From contig JBBMOA010000007.1 in NCBI GenBank assembly GCA_037954235.1, positions 6,518,501 through 6,582,500 of the forward strand: 64,000 nt of DNA, in the 5' to 3' direction. Below, piece after piece: positions 42,239 to 52,793 of this stretch. The translations under genes were made by a program, and so were the position numbers. The notes below the pieces were generated by a model. The model worked only from the letters and a program-made list of their open reading frames with translations, was not told where the DNA came from and did no database searches. Source of the stretch: Aulostomus chinensis (lineage: Eukaryota > Chordata > Actinopteri > Syngnathiformes > Aulostomidae). The number at the start of each line of letters is the position of its first letter. Within the stretch, counting starts at the first letter, position 1.

Positions 42239-43870
42239 TCACAGGTTTTTATTGAGAAATATAATTTTTTCAACTGTCACAGGCTTCAGTCGTCTCCTCT
42301 TCTGGCTGACCACCACCCCAGCTTTGGAAAATATCCTTTCACAGGGAACAGATGATGCTGGGATGCACAGATACTTGCATGCAAGTTTCCACGGCATAGG
42401 ATATAAAGTCTTTCGTGCTACCCAGTACTTCAGGAGATCCTCTGCTCTTGTCAGAATTTGTTCTTTCAAATATCTATGACACAGACAGTAATACAATGAA
42501 TGACTGAATAAAAAAAAACTGATGTTTCAACAGTAATCAACATGCATACCTCTGGATCTCGATTGCAGCACTGGCAGATGTACTGCTGGTGTGGTGCTGA
42601 GACTCTACATAGTTGTCCAGTAAAGCCCTCAAGTTGTAATTTTCTTCACTAGCACTGGCAGATGTTGTTGCAGTCTCCAGTGGCACATCTTCGGTCGATC
42701 CATAAATAAGACTGGCACACTCTCGTGTCAGCATTTCTACAGCAGCCTGAGCATTGCTTTGATTAGTAAAGCCAGCCTGTTTAAATCATGTGTCCAAGAT
42801 GGTGGCCACAGACAGGGAGTTCACCTTTTCCAAGCCACTGAATTTTTCATTCAAATTATTTTTCAAATGGTTGGTAAGCGTGGCACCAATACAAGGAGCC
42901 ATTTGGGCACATTTGGCAGAAATGACTTGTCTCAGCATTTTGGCTATAGGAATTGCCTTTGACCCTGACACTCTCCTTTCCTCACAAAGCTCAACAGTTG
43001 CCTGATAGAATGGACTTGGAGCTGTCAGGCAATGGTTGATTGCTGCATAGTCATCAGCAGTGCAAGGCACTATGTCAGCGCTAAGTGATGCCAGGGCTGC
43101 CCCGAAAGGTTCTCTCTGCTCATAAAGCCTATGGAGCATGGCATAAGTGCTGTTCCATCTGATTTCGACCTCTTGAACAAGCTTTTTTTGGATAGAACAG
43201 AGCACAACTTTTCCTTTGCTTTTGAACTGGACTTGAAGTGTGCCACTCTTTTGTGGGCCCTACTGCGCATGTTCTCCAGCTCAGAAGTCTGACAGAGTGA
43301 TTTTTTGACAATGAGATTCAGCATTTGGGCAAAGCAATAAATATGTCTAATGTTTAACTGAGTAACACCACAATATTGTGAGCTCCATCTGTAACCATTC
43401 CACAGACCTTTTCAGTGATTCTCCACTCTGTCATCAAATTTGCAATTGCATCTGAAATATTAGCTGCTGTGTGGGTCAAAGGAAAATACTGCACACCTCA
43501 AAGCACAGTAGCCAGATCTAGGCTGTCTGACACATAATGGCAAGTGACACCAAGGCATGCATCCATGTTGACTGATGTCCACATGTCAGCAGTCAAACTA
43601 ACAGTTTAAAACTGCTTAATTTCTGCCAAGGCCTTCTCTTTGGTTACAGTGTACCTTGCTTCCACCATTGCCTTTACAATTTTGCAGCTTGGAATGGATT
43701 ATGATGGGTCCAGGATTTTAATGAAATTTTGGAACTCTTCATCCTCAACGATAGAAAAAAGCTGACCATCCATAACTATCATGTCCACAACGGCCTCATC
43801 TAGCTTCTGTTTTCTGGACACTGTGTGGGAGAAAGGATGCTATATGAATATGATACACAACATCTGCAAT
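42239..43870 (-). pseudogene. hAT transposase (ZBED-like), catalytic and dimerisation parts
   Basis: Reading down the minus strand: DEAVVDMIVMDGQLFSIVED (about 43800), LTADMWTSVNMDACLGVTCH (about 43590), KVCGMVTDGAHNI (43400), VEIRWNSTYAMLHRLYEQRE with RWNST (43170-43110), AKMLRQVISAKCAQMAPCIG (42930), and in 42496-42239 LKYWVARKTLYPMPWKLACK, YLCIPASSVPCERIFSKAG, the hAT C-terminal dimerisation domain. Gap 42496-42537 may be an intron. Stops near 43690, 43605, 43510 and a shift at 43330. Homodimeric cut-and-paste transposase. Confidence 0.85.
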
Positions 43871-43929
43871 AAATACACACACACACACACACACACATAT
43901 TTACAGTATATATACGTATATATTTAGCT

Positions 43930-44075
43930 TACTGTCAGGATTTCCAGTGTTGACAGGGTCACTGGTTTGCTGGGTATGATCGTCATCATGCCTAGCACGC
44001 AAGTGTCTCAGCACAGATGATGTGTTGTTGCTGTAAGACAACTCTTGTGTGCAGCGCAAACACCGCACCTACAAG
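43930..44075 (-). pseudogene. hAT transposase BED zinc-finger exon
   Basis: Minus strand reads VRCLRCTQELSYSNNTSSVL, RHLRARHDDDH. C-x2-C and H-x4-H with 'NTSSxLRHLRxxH' is the BED finger of ZBED-type hAT proteins, binding the element ends. 'ctaagctaaatat'-type AT sequence at 43905-43930 may be the following donor/intron. Confidence 0.78.
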
Positions 44076-44838
44076 CAATTGTAATTTTGAGACCCATTTA
44101 AAAATTAAAAATACAATTCAATTATGGAAACATAAAATGTATGCCATGAACTGCATTATACCTTATTTGGTGCTACAAGATCAAAATGATCCCAAACTTA
44201 AGAACGTCGCTTATTGGTGGTACTCACCATAAAACTTGCCAAAATACTCTCACTCTCCAAATCTCTATCTCCCCACAACGCAACAATTTTGAAGCATAAT
44301 GGTGCATCTTTTGTAGCTGGTATGGCACCAATCCACTCAAATCTGTCAAACCTGTCAAGCTGTCATTGGCTCAGAATGCATTGAAGCATCATGAGCCAAT
44401 GACACACACTGAAAGACTGAGCCAATGAAAAGCTTTGAAACATTTTGAAGCAATGAAGCGTGAAGCGAAACAGCGATGACGTTCGACTCGTCACGTGACA
44501 CTGGTGTTTTGATACAAGCTCCGACACAGCGTTTCGAACCACTCCGCTTCAGGAAGAGTGACACAAGCTCCAAAGCCTCGGTATCATTTGCCCATCACTA
44601 GTCTTTTGTCATTAGTTTCCTTAGTTTGGTTGTTATTTTGGCCTTAGTCCACCCTGAAGCCTACAAACTTAGCTTTATTTACTTTTCTACATTTATATGT
44701 TCATTTACTTATTTTTGTAAATAAATAATTTATATTATATTCAATCAAATCTTTGTTTGGGGCTACTTGGGACTTGGGGAAGATGGGGCACTTTCATGTC
44801 ATGGCCTTGGCACCCCTAGACTGGAGCATAACATGAAT

Positions 44839-44850
44839 TGGGGGCTCGTT
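44839..44850 (+). other. Primer-binding site, tRNA-Pro-like
   Basis: TGGGGGCTCGTT, 5 nt after the LTR end, matches the first 11 bases of the well-known tRNA-Pro primer site. Confidence 0.65.
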
Positions 44851-44930
44851 CTGTCTTCTTGTTGCGCTTTGTTTGGTGAGAATATTTTTTTTCTGGTTGG
44901 TAGTTTGTTTTTGGTTTTTTTCATTGGTGT

Positions 44931-45680
44931 GTGTGGGAACTCATGGAATATTCACTGGATGATTTTGTGCCCAGTCCATCTTTGGCTAAAATTGAAAAAT
45001 GTAGAAAAGCAGACCTGTTGATTGGAGCAAATTTTTATGAAGTACAGGTGCCTTACAGTGCCAATAAAGCAGAGCTCAGACAGTTGCTTGTACAAGGTTG
45101 GTGGAGCAGGGCGTCCTACCTGAACCAGCTGTCGATGCAGTCGATGCTGCTGTGGGTGACGCGGCTAGTTACGCACCGGGGATTGAGGTGAAAGCGGCTG
45201 GGGCTGCTGGCATGCTTGCTGCTGGTGCGGAGCTTGGGCTGGTCACAGATCTTCTCATGGGTAACATGACCACAGAGGATCTCCGCATAGCCCTCCAAAT
45301 TAAGAAGGCAGAGACCAAAAACAAACAGCTAGAGGTGCAAGCCATGCATCTGTTCATCAGGGCTCTAGAGCTGGAAAAAGGAGTCCCTGTAGCCTCCACC
45401 CCGGTGTCTCCTGTTTGCCACAGCTCTGTTTCTGCTCCTGTTTTTGACATAAGTAAGAACATTTCATGAGTCCGAGGTGGACTCGTATTTCAGTGCTTTT
45501 GAGCAGATTGCTGCTGCCCTAAGTTTGCCCAAAGAGTTCTGGTCCCTTCTCCTCCAGTGTAAACTGGTGGGGAAAGCTCAAGAAGTCTGTGCCAGTCTGT
45601 CTATTAAAGATAGTCTTGATTATAAAATCTTGGAAAAGACTGTGTTGCAGGTCTACGAGCTGGTCCCCGAAGCATCGGCA
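44931..45680 (+). pseudogene. Gypsy-type gag with SCAN-like domain
   Basis: Open pieces from 44931: SLDDFVPSPSLAKIEKCRKA, DLLIGANFY; from 45098 a charged helical part (LRIALQIKKAETKNKQLEVQ). After a stop, 45477-45698 reads DSYFSAFEQIAAALSLPKEF, WSLLLQCKLVGKAQEVCASL and ILEKTVLQVYELVPEA, which has the look of the SCAN/capsid-like domain of fish gypsy gags. Frame breaks at about 45095 and 45465. It ends abruptly at 45685. Confidence 0.68.
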
Positions 45681-45689
45681 CACCTGGAA

Positions 45690-45813
45690 GCTTGGTAGAG
45701 TTGAGGAACTGTTCCCAGGTCGGGATGGACTGGTGCGCTCATGTACAGTTTGCACTACTTCAGGGATTGTGTTGCGGAGACCAATTCAGTTATTATATCC
45801 TTTAGAATTTTAG
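45690..45813 (+). pseudogene. Retroelement integrase C-terminal tail
   Basis: Frame reads KLGRVEELFPGRDGLVRSCT, then GIVLRRPIQLLYPLEF and stop, the tail of BEL/gypsy-type integrases ('GRV-x-E-x-FPGxDGxxR...RPxQ-x-LYPLE'). It is joined directly to gag at 45685, so protease, RT, RNase H and the DDE core are missing. Confidence 0.65.
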
Positions 45814-45841
45814 ATAAACTGTTGTTTATCGGGGGGGAGGA

Positions 45842-46559
45842 TGTTGAGAATTTATTTGAGGAGAAACATGTTTATGTGTGGTTACTAATAAGTTAGCAAT
45901 TCATGTGAGAAGTATTTGGTTAAAAAAGATCAATGTACATTTCATTTAAATATTGTGTAAGAAGTACAGAAGATAAATATAAGCTCATTTCTAAGTCAAT
46001 GTCTGTTGTATTAAAAGGACTACATTACCCACAATGCTTAGAGCAAGTGGAGGAACGACGTAATGCGTCAGAGTTAAGTTTGGTTTTTTTGTCGTTGTTA
46101 GCCGACAGCTACTAGCAGTCAAGCTGCACCAAGAACTCCTCATTTTTTGCACAAGAAATCCTGTATGTACTTTAATAACTTCAGTAAACAAGTCAGAGTT
46201 TGAGTCAAGAGTCTCTTGGTCATTTTTGAAGTCTAGTAAGACTAAACTGCTACACTCATAAAAGGCAGTGCTGAGGCCTACCGGGGGGGGGGGGGGGGGG
46301 TGGCTGAAAAGCACAGTCTTTAGACCTTGATTGCTTGATTGCAGGCCTTTTGTTTGTTGGCAGCTGGAACTTATTTTCCATATTTGCTTTCCAGTTTGCT
46401 TTATAATTTGATATAATTTTTCATCTTTTGGAATCTCTTTTGAACATCAACATCTTTTTGTATAGACAATAAACTGAAGATTATTTTTATTTCAAATCAA
46501 CTCTCATCTCATCAAGCGTCCACAACAGCCTACCAGCCAGACCCAGAGTGCTACACACC
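45842..46559 (+). repeat. Probable 3' LTR
   Basis: A polypurine tract 'gggggggagga' (45831-45841) precedes TGTTGAGAATTT. The right end may be ...GCTACACA at 46558. It differs from the LTR at 41220, so the two halves may come from different elements. It contains 'actacattacccacaatgc' (46019-46037), a G run (46283-46300), and 'acaataaactgaag' (46466-46479) as polyadenylation signal. Confidence 0.45.
46283..46300. repeat. Poly-G tract
   Basis: Eighteen consecutive G. Confidence 0.95.
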
Positions 46560-47640
46560 TTAAGTACAAAATGTTGTAGTCACTACAGCCTGATTTAAAA
46601 ATCTATGACTGAGAGCAATCTAAAGCCGGTCAGTGGTAAAAAGCTTCTTCAGTGTTTGATAAAGCATATGCATCCCTTACTCTCTGATTGATCAGCTTGG
46701 TGTAATAAATGTACAGGCGCATCGCAAGGTTTTCTTTTTAACATCACACAGTTCTTTGGGTTGCAGCCCAACAGCGTCAAAGTCTGAGGGTGCATGGGCT
46801 TTGATCTTTGTTTCAAGGTGGTTTGGTCTAAATGCCATATCCAATGTTTCACTGCTGTGGTGTGTCCATATTGTAAATCATGTGCCACAAAACATCTGAC
46901 ATAGAGTTGCTTAGTTCTATAGAGGTCAGTTTCCATTTTACTTTGTCTTCCCCCTCTGCAGAGAGGGGAGTATCTTTGAAGTAAAATTTCAGAAGATCAG
47001 ATGAAACAGGTGAGCTGATTTTACAATCAACCATGATGTTAACAGGCTGAGAGGGACTTTCTATGTCTCTGCCTTGACCAACAGAACACAGCAGAGGTAT
47101 ACAGTTCAGTCATGGTCTGACAATTGGGTATAATTTGTCATTAGTATGAGGACTCTGAAAGATACATTTTTAGTGGGGCTGTCATCACATGATTGTAAGA
47201 CACTAGTCCACAGAGTGGGCAATGTTAAACTAGTAGGTATGGTTTATGTTGATGTTTCTGACATAACCTGTCAGCATCCCTTTCTCATCTGCTGGCATCA
47301 TTATCATGGAATACTCAGCAGCTTCACCTTCAGAGGTAACAGACAGCGTTTTTTCTTTTAGTACCTTTATCAGGTGGTCTGGGGGCAAACTGAGTCTTGA
47401 ACAGACTAGGGGCTTTTCTGATTAAAAGTATGTTTCACGGCTTTCTGACAAAACCTCCCCACAGTCTGAGCTGTCCAACTTATTCGGAACTGTATTAGCT
47501 GAGGCTGATTTATTGGGATGTGTCTTTGTTGCAATAGAAAGGGTTTTTGAAACCATCATTTGTTTGATACTGTCTATTCACCATGTTTCACCAGTTGGTA
47601 TCTCAAAAAGACAGTTCTATTTAATTTCTTCTGACCAGCA
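46560..47640 (-). other. Unrecognised decayed coding-like region
   Basis: The minus strand holds several short frames that read like protein: PPDHLIKVLKEKTLSVTSEG and YSMIMMPADEKGMLTGYVRN (about 47390-47260), MVDCKISSPVSSDLLKFYFK, VKWKLTSIELSNSMSDVLWH (47034-46870), then in another frame AVKHWIWHLDQTTL and LTLLGCNPKNCVMLKRKPCD (46850-46720). Together they suggest a retro-copied or transposon gene with frameshifts. I do not know the family. Confidence 0.35.
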
Positions 47641-48080
47641 GAGGTGATGCTTCCAACACCTGGATGTTCATTGCATGTGCATGCAGGTCAAGTGTTTATA
47701 CCAACAAGGTCTCTTGTGACAGAGGTGATGTATGCCCCCACCCCGGCATTTAAGGCCCGTTCACCCTGGAAGTGACCTCTTTGCATCTTCTCATGTCCAA
47801 GCAGGTTTGTCTGGAGTGTAACACATATCCTTGAAATCTTACAAACCCTACACGAGTGGGAGCAGCGTGTTGTTGTTGGTTTTTTTGCCCTCCTAATGAC
47901 CGTGATTTGCTATTTACAATCTGTGAGTTAATGGAAGCCCATTATTTTCTTGTCGCACCATGAATGAGTGATTACTACTACCTCTATCATGCACTTTCAC
48001 AGCATTGCTGTTAACCCTGAGAGGTATATACTTCCTTGCGCTTCCTTACATGATATATGTTGTTGTGTTGTTGTTGTGTA
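47641..48080. other. No recognised gene
   Basis: Mixed sequence with 'gtgtgttgttgttggttttt' near 47867 and TTG repeats at 48060-48080. Nothing assignable. Confidence 0.4.
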
Positions 48081-48170
48081 ACCAACTGTACCACTCTCTG
48101 CTCCCTTTATTGCCATCCATGGGGATAAATAAAGTTTTCTGACTCTGATTCAGAATCTGAATCAGTGTGA
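48081..48170 (+). repeat. Non-LTR retrotransposon 3' tail
   Basis: 'gggataaataaagttttctg' followed by ACTCTGATTC-type short repeats is a typical L2/Rex1-like LINE end; a similar sequence occurs on the minus strand at 48760-48790. Only the tail is left. Confidence 0.5.
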
Positions 48171-48876
48171 TTCTAAGATTTACTGAAAAGGAGATAAAGT
48201 GGTTAGAATAAAGGGTTTTTAGTTCTGCCAAATTAATCTGTGTGAATGTTGACAAGGGAAAAGTAGGTCCATGACCTTCTAGGGCTGAACAGCCATGACT
48301 AGTCCACAGACACATGTCTGACCTCATACAGTCCAAATCTGGTGTCAAAATGTCAAAAAATGACCTGTATACAATGTATGGCACACATAAAGTCATATGT
48401 GTTGTCCTTGTGTCTTATTTGGAGACTCCAAAAGGACATCTGGATACCCAAACACAGTAACATAAGATCAAAACATAATCTTGGTGTCTAATGAAACTAA
48501 CATTGGCAGGATGCAGCCTTACATAGGATTTTTGGTCATTTTGGGATGGGATAAGAAAGGTCAAAGGGTCAAAAGTCAAAGGTTTTTTTTTTATTTGCTG
48601 GAGCATGCAGGCAGCATGCAGGCAAGGCATGCAGGCAAGGAATAGAGATCAATAGAGCAAAACATCAGCAACAACATCAAACAACTATATACATTACTGA
48701 AAACGTGTTCATAATTTTTTCTGCATTCTGAATTGAAATTGAATATGACAATTCAACTCAAAGAACTTTATTTATCCGTTAGGAACTTCGTTTGTGCAGA
48801 GCATCGGTGCGTATACAGTTCACATGTCCAGCAACACAGCATGCATTCAGATGAGATGAGCATGCAGAGAGAAGAT

Positions 48877-49198
48877 CCTGCAACAGACACGAAGTTCAAA
48901 AATACACACTTGCACGCAGAAGCGATCACATAAGCACCTCCCCTGTAACACATAAAAACTGGAGAAGATAGTTAGATCGTTGGACTTCTTGCCCCAACGC
49001 CAGGGACGACGCATCTGCGTATGCTGACTCCAGCATAGGGGAAGACGATCTCCAGAGCTCTGTATTCTTTCCTGTTAATCTGAATAAATTCTTTTGAACC
49101 AACTGGAAGGTGTCCTCTCCGGATTTTGAACAGCGCAATACATATACTCTGTGGGTCCTTCTGATTGATTAATGATGACTTGTTGAAAAATTCCTACA
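48877..49198 (+). repeat. Solo ERV LTR (R-U5 side)
   Basis: Matches the ERV LTR at 28290-28602 ('ccagggacgacgcatctgcg', 'tgacttgttgaaaaattcct') and ends CCTACA at 49198. No matching U3 precedes it, so it is 5' truncated. It splits the 3' end of LINE B. Confidence 0.82.
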
Positions 49199-49437
49199 GT
49201 GGGCTTACTGCGGAAGTCGACAACCACTTCCTTAGTTTTAGAGGAGTTGAGATCCAGGCCGTTCCACCTGCATCACTCTGCAAAAATGTTTAACTCAGAC
49301 TGTAGTTGTCCTGGTGTCTTTGTAGTGTCCATGATTACAGCGTCATCAGAATTTTTAATGTATGTTATGTCTGGGTTAGTGCTCCTACAGTCATCAGTGT
49401 ACAGAGTGAACAAGACAGGTATTGTGCGTTGAGGAGC
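49199..49437 (-). pseudogene. LINE B RT palm remnant
   Basis: Minus strand reads PVLFTLYTDDCRSTNPDITY, IKNSDDAVIMDTTKTPGQLQ and WCRWNGLDLNSSKTKE. NSDDAV is motif C, where FADD/YADD is usual, so the aromatic residue is replaced. It continues the frame at 50857-51174 after a missing motif-B stretch. Confidence 0.75.
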
Positions 49438-50043
49438 GATTTGGTCAAAAAATAATAAGAATAAAAAAATATGAATATAATCATTGATTATTAAATAAAA
49501 TTACTTATTAATATTAAATATTAATGAATCGGTGCACCATCCTGATTAGTTCAGGGAAACTAAAATATTGACCAAATTTGGAGAATTGTCAGTCTCAAAC
49601 AGAGTTTACCCACTAAACAGTCAATATTCAGTCATATCAGCTAAATAGGGATAACTCTGATCTTGGAAGGGTGAGATCCGAGCGCTGGCTATAACTTAGA
49701 CACGTGACCACAGCTTTGTACACAAAAGACATTACGACTTCTCTCTTATAAATAAAAAGGGTTTACTGAACACAATGCATCAATCTATCAGCAACACGTT
49801 GGTATAACGGTTCAATCTAACCAAAAGATACAAAGTGATAACGTGCGTGTGTGAGTGTACCAAAGAGAGAAGGAGGAGGGGAGGGGTGGAACCTGGTTGC
49901 TTAGCAACCAGTCAGCGTCGGCAGCACTGCTGAGGCTAGTTAGCAGTGTTGGGTGTGGAACCAAACGAAAGTATCAAGATAGAGGGTAATAACGGTGAGA
50001 TATAACACGCCGAGTGGTCGGTTAGCAAGCTGAATGGCTTAGC

Positions 50044-50075
<32 letters not shown>

Positions 50076-50856
50076 GGCAAAAGTAAACCCAAAAATGTGT
50101 GTTCATACAATTGTGCAGGATTCTTTGGAATTAATAAACATGTAGCACCTTCTTGAAAATATTACAGTGTAAACAGTCAACTTTCGTAGTTACGGCATAA
50201 TGCCGTATTATAGCGCCTGCTATTCACAGGACTTCCGTCACAAAACAGTGCATTCGTAGACACTATATAAACATAAACTAAGCTATTTCTCTGCCAAGAA
50301 AATGCCTAGTTAGGGGAATCCTTACTTGGTTGGTAAGGTATTCAATCTTCACTGATCCGGGGCGCGCAGGTCCGGCTTGGGTTGGAGGGTAGCAGAAACA
50401 GTGGCGGGCAGCCTGCACGGATCTTCTGAAGTCGACTGGTGGAGGGGTGAACGAGCTTTCGTTCACCAGGGATCCAATTTACGGGGGTAGCATGACATGA
50501 TATGTGGACGGGGGGGGAGAGGTGTCCGCCTGCGGAGTTCTCGCCGTCCAGTGCACTGCCAAGCCAAGGTGCGAAGAGGATGTGCCTTTCTTGGTCCAGT
50601 ACCTTTATTTGGTCAGGCCAGTGATGTCACTTCCCGTGGGACCATACTGGCTCTCAGCCAATGGCAGTTCAGCACACACTGGTCAAGTGGGGCGTGAGTT
50701 TTGGGGGGGTCAATGGCCAGAGATGATCCCCCTTTTTACGACCCTTCGTTTGAGATCGTGTGGTCACTCCGAATGCAGGCTTCAGAAAGGGATGTTAGGC
50801 CTCAAAGGCCGAAAGTCCCTTCTTCAGATACATTAATTGTCAAATCTCTAAATTAA
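49438..50856. mobile_element. 1.4-kb insertion of unknown class in LINE B
   Basis: Separates two parts of LINE B RT. AT-rich left end ('aataataagaataaaaaaat'), (AG)n at 50044-50070 and GC-rich right third. Its last ~90 bp ('tgtggtcactccgaatgcag', 'ttaggcctcaaaggccgaaa') match 63915-63980. On the minus strand this end starts CTGAAGAAGG, like Penelope 3' ends. No coding motif. Solo LTR or Penelope-type fragment are both possible. Confidence 0.4.
50044..50070. repeat. (AG)n microsatellite
   Basis: About thirteen GA/AG units. Confidence 0.95.
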
Positions 50857-51741
50857 TGAGCTGAGGTGACCATTGACTCTGACCTTCTGTTGTCTATCTG
50901 TCAGGAAAGAGAGGATCCAGAGTATCAGTTGTGGGTTGACGTCCATCTGAAGTAGCTTGCGTCCCATCAGGTGAGGTTGCATCGTGTTGACGGCCACAAA
51001 CACCAGTCGGGTGAATGACTTGGGCTTCTCAAGATGAGCATAAGCACCATGCAGCAGGGTCAGTACAGCATTATCCACCCCCCTGTGATGTTTGTATGCG
51101 AACTGAAGGGGTTCAACTTGTATACTGACCTCCTCCTGAAGCTGGGAAAGAATAAGCCTTTCAAGGCCTTTCATTACGAGACGACTGGCCGATAGTCATT
51201 ATATCAGGTGGGATTGTTCTTTTTGGCCACTGGACAGATGATGGAGGATTTCCAGAGAGATTGAATGATCAGACAGGGAGCAGTTGAAGAGATGGCAAAA
51301 ACGCCAGCTAGCTGGCTACAGCAAGACTTCAGTAGCCGCCCACAAATCCGGTCAGGTCCTGGTGCCTTGTTTGGTTTCGTCCTCTTTAGCATGAGCTCAA
51401 ACTCTACCTGTTGCAGCTCAAGGTTAACTTGGGTGGGTGTCACTGAGGTGAGCTCAGCTATTAGCTACTTCCTCTCCTGTGACTAGTCAGACAGGTCAAA
51501 TCTGCAGTAGAATTGATTAAGGTCCTCTGCTAAGTTGACGGGGTCTCTTGTCCCGGTATTTAATGATGCTGAATGCTATTTTCTTCTCGTTAAGAGTTTT
51601 TTTCAGGGCTTTTGTGATCCAGGGCTTGTTGTTACAAAACACCTTTACAGTCTTTATGGGGATAATCATTTCCTCACAGAAGGTTATGTAGTTAGTGACT
51701 ACCTCAGTGGTTTCCTCAAGGCTGCTCCCATCAGTGAGCAC
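50857..51741 (-). pseudogene. LINE B linker and RT fingers
   Basis: Minus-strand pieces: VFCNNKPWITKALKKTLNEK, KIAFSIIKY (51741-51517); VEFELMLKRTKPNKAPGPDR, ICGRLLKSCCSQLAGVF (51443-51204, KAPGPD finger motif); MKGLERLILSQLQEEVSIQV, LQFAYKHHRGVDNAVLTLLH and VFVAVNTMQPHLMGRKLL (51174-50860). In the last, motif A has V-A-V-N where the catalytic Asp should be (F-x-D). Shifts separate the three pieces. Confidence 0.78.
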
Positions 51742-51886
51742 ATCCCAATCTGTGCATTGGAAGCAGCCCTAAAGAGTCTCAACCGAATCCACATCCCACC
51801 TTTCCACCAACTTCTTGGTCACACCTTCTCTCTGCAGTTTAGTGCGATAGGAAGGGATCAGATGAACAGCATTATGGTCTGCAGTA

Positions 51887-52618
51887 CTAATAGGTGTTTT
51901 TTTTGTATGCTTTATATGCGTTCTTTATATTTCCATAACAGAGGTCGATTATTTTGTCACCTCTGGTGGCGCATGTAACATACTGTTGGTAAGTTGGAAG
52001 AGTCTTATTTAGCCTGCAGCCATTGAAATTCCCAAAAATGAGAACAGGGGAGTCCGAGGAAGCACTCTCAATCTGATGGACACAAGCAGCAATAGCCTCT
52101 GACGCACGTGTGACGTGTCCAGAGGAAGGGGTGTAAACAAGAACTAGGGCCAGCTGACCAAACTCCCGGGGAAGATACTTGGGTCTGAATGACACTGCCA
52201 GCATCTCCAGATCAGGTGTACAGCAAGAGTCTTTCACATCAGCAGTTCTGCCCCAGTCCTTATTCACATATACAAACAACCCGCCCCCATGTTTCTTCTG
52301 GCAGCTCACAGTGTCCCGGTCTAATCTGAGCGGAGTGCGGAATCCGTCCAGCAAGAGCTCAGAGTCCGCTATCGTGCTGTCAAGCCAGGTTTCAGTGAGA
52401 CATATCAGGCTGGCTTCCGTGTACACCCACTGCCATGATATATTTGCCTGTAGCTCGTCCAGTTCATTACATAGCGAGTGCATATTGGCAAGCATAATAG
52501 AAGGAAGTGGTGGAATTTTCTGAGTGCTGGTTAGTCTCTTCAGCCTCTGCCTCACTCCGCCTCTCCTTCCCCGCTTCCTGATCTGAGCTTTCCGCCAGTG
52601 ATCGTGACCCGGTTCCAT
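51887..52618 (-). pseudogene. LINE B endonuclease domain
   Basis: 243 open residues, the best LINE B endonuclease here. LANMHSLCNELDEL (about 42-55), ICLTETWLD (about 72-80, catalytic Glu), GGGLFVYVNKDWG, LPREFGQLALVLVYTPSSGH (about 149-168), PVLIFGNFNGCRLN (about 196-209) where the usual GDFN is GNFN, so the Asp is lost. The C-terminal SDH box is missing. Nicks target DNA to prime reverse transcription in active relatives. Confidence 0.82.
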
Positions 52619-52756
52619 TGTATCAGCTCACCGCAGTTGTCCATGTTCGGTGCTGGATAATCCATGTCTCGCAGGAGCAGCAGCTCGTCCCAGCTATACC
52701 GCAGGATTTTCCCTCCATGTCTCCCAGACACTGCCAGTAGAAACTTGGCTGAGCAT

Positions 52757-52793
<37 letters not shown>

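Larger units (their letters stand above)
41600..44600 (-). mobile_element. Complete hAT transposon, 3001 bp
   Basis: Ends TAGTGGTGGGCAAGTGA (left) and, complemented, TAGTGATGGGCAAATGA (right), flanked by GTCTTTTG at 41592-41599 and 44601-44608, a perfect 8-bp target duplication. The transposase is on the minus strand: BED finger near the right end, dimerisation domain near the left. Long (TG)n at 42072-42135 and (CA)n at 43874-43898. Sub-terminal repeats ('gaggctttcc', 'aaagcctcgg') are present. The gene has several stops, so it is no longer autonomous. Confidence 0.9.
41220..44833 (+). repeat. Ty3/gypsy-type 5' LTR, split by a hAT element
   Basis: TGTTATG at 41220 and CATAACA ending at 44833 are perfect 7-bp inverted LTR ends. 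Removing the hAT (41600-44600) and one target copy leaves about 605 bp. A tRNA-Pro-like primer site follows at once. (TG)n runs at 41257-41283. No matching 3' LTR is evident. Confidence 0.65.

Noticed and set aside
48110..48180. Hairpin around gattcagaatctgaatc
   Set aside because: It follows naturally from the short TCTGA tandem tail of a LINE and is imperfect.
48046..48396. 116-codon minus-strand ORF
   Set aside because: Spans a LINE tail and the piggyBac-like left end; homologous sequence at 36431 is not open.
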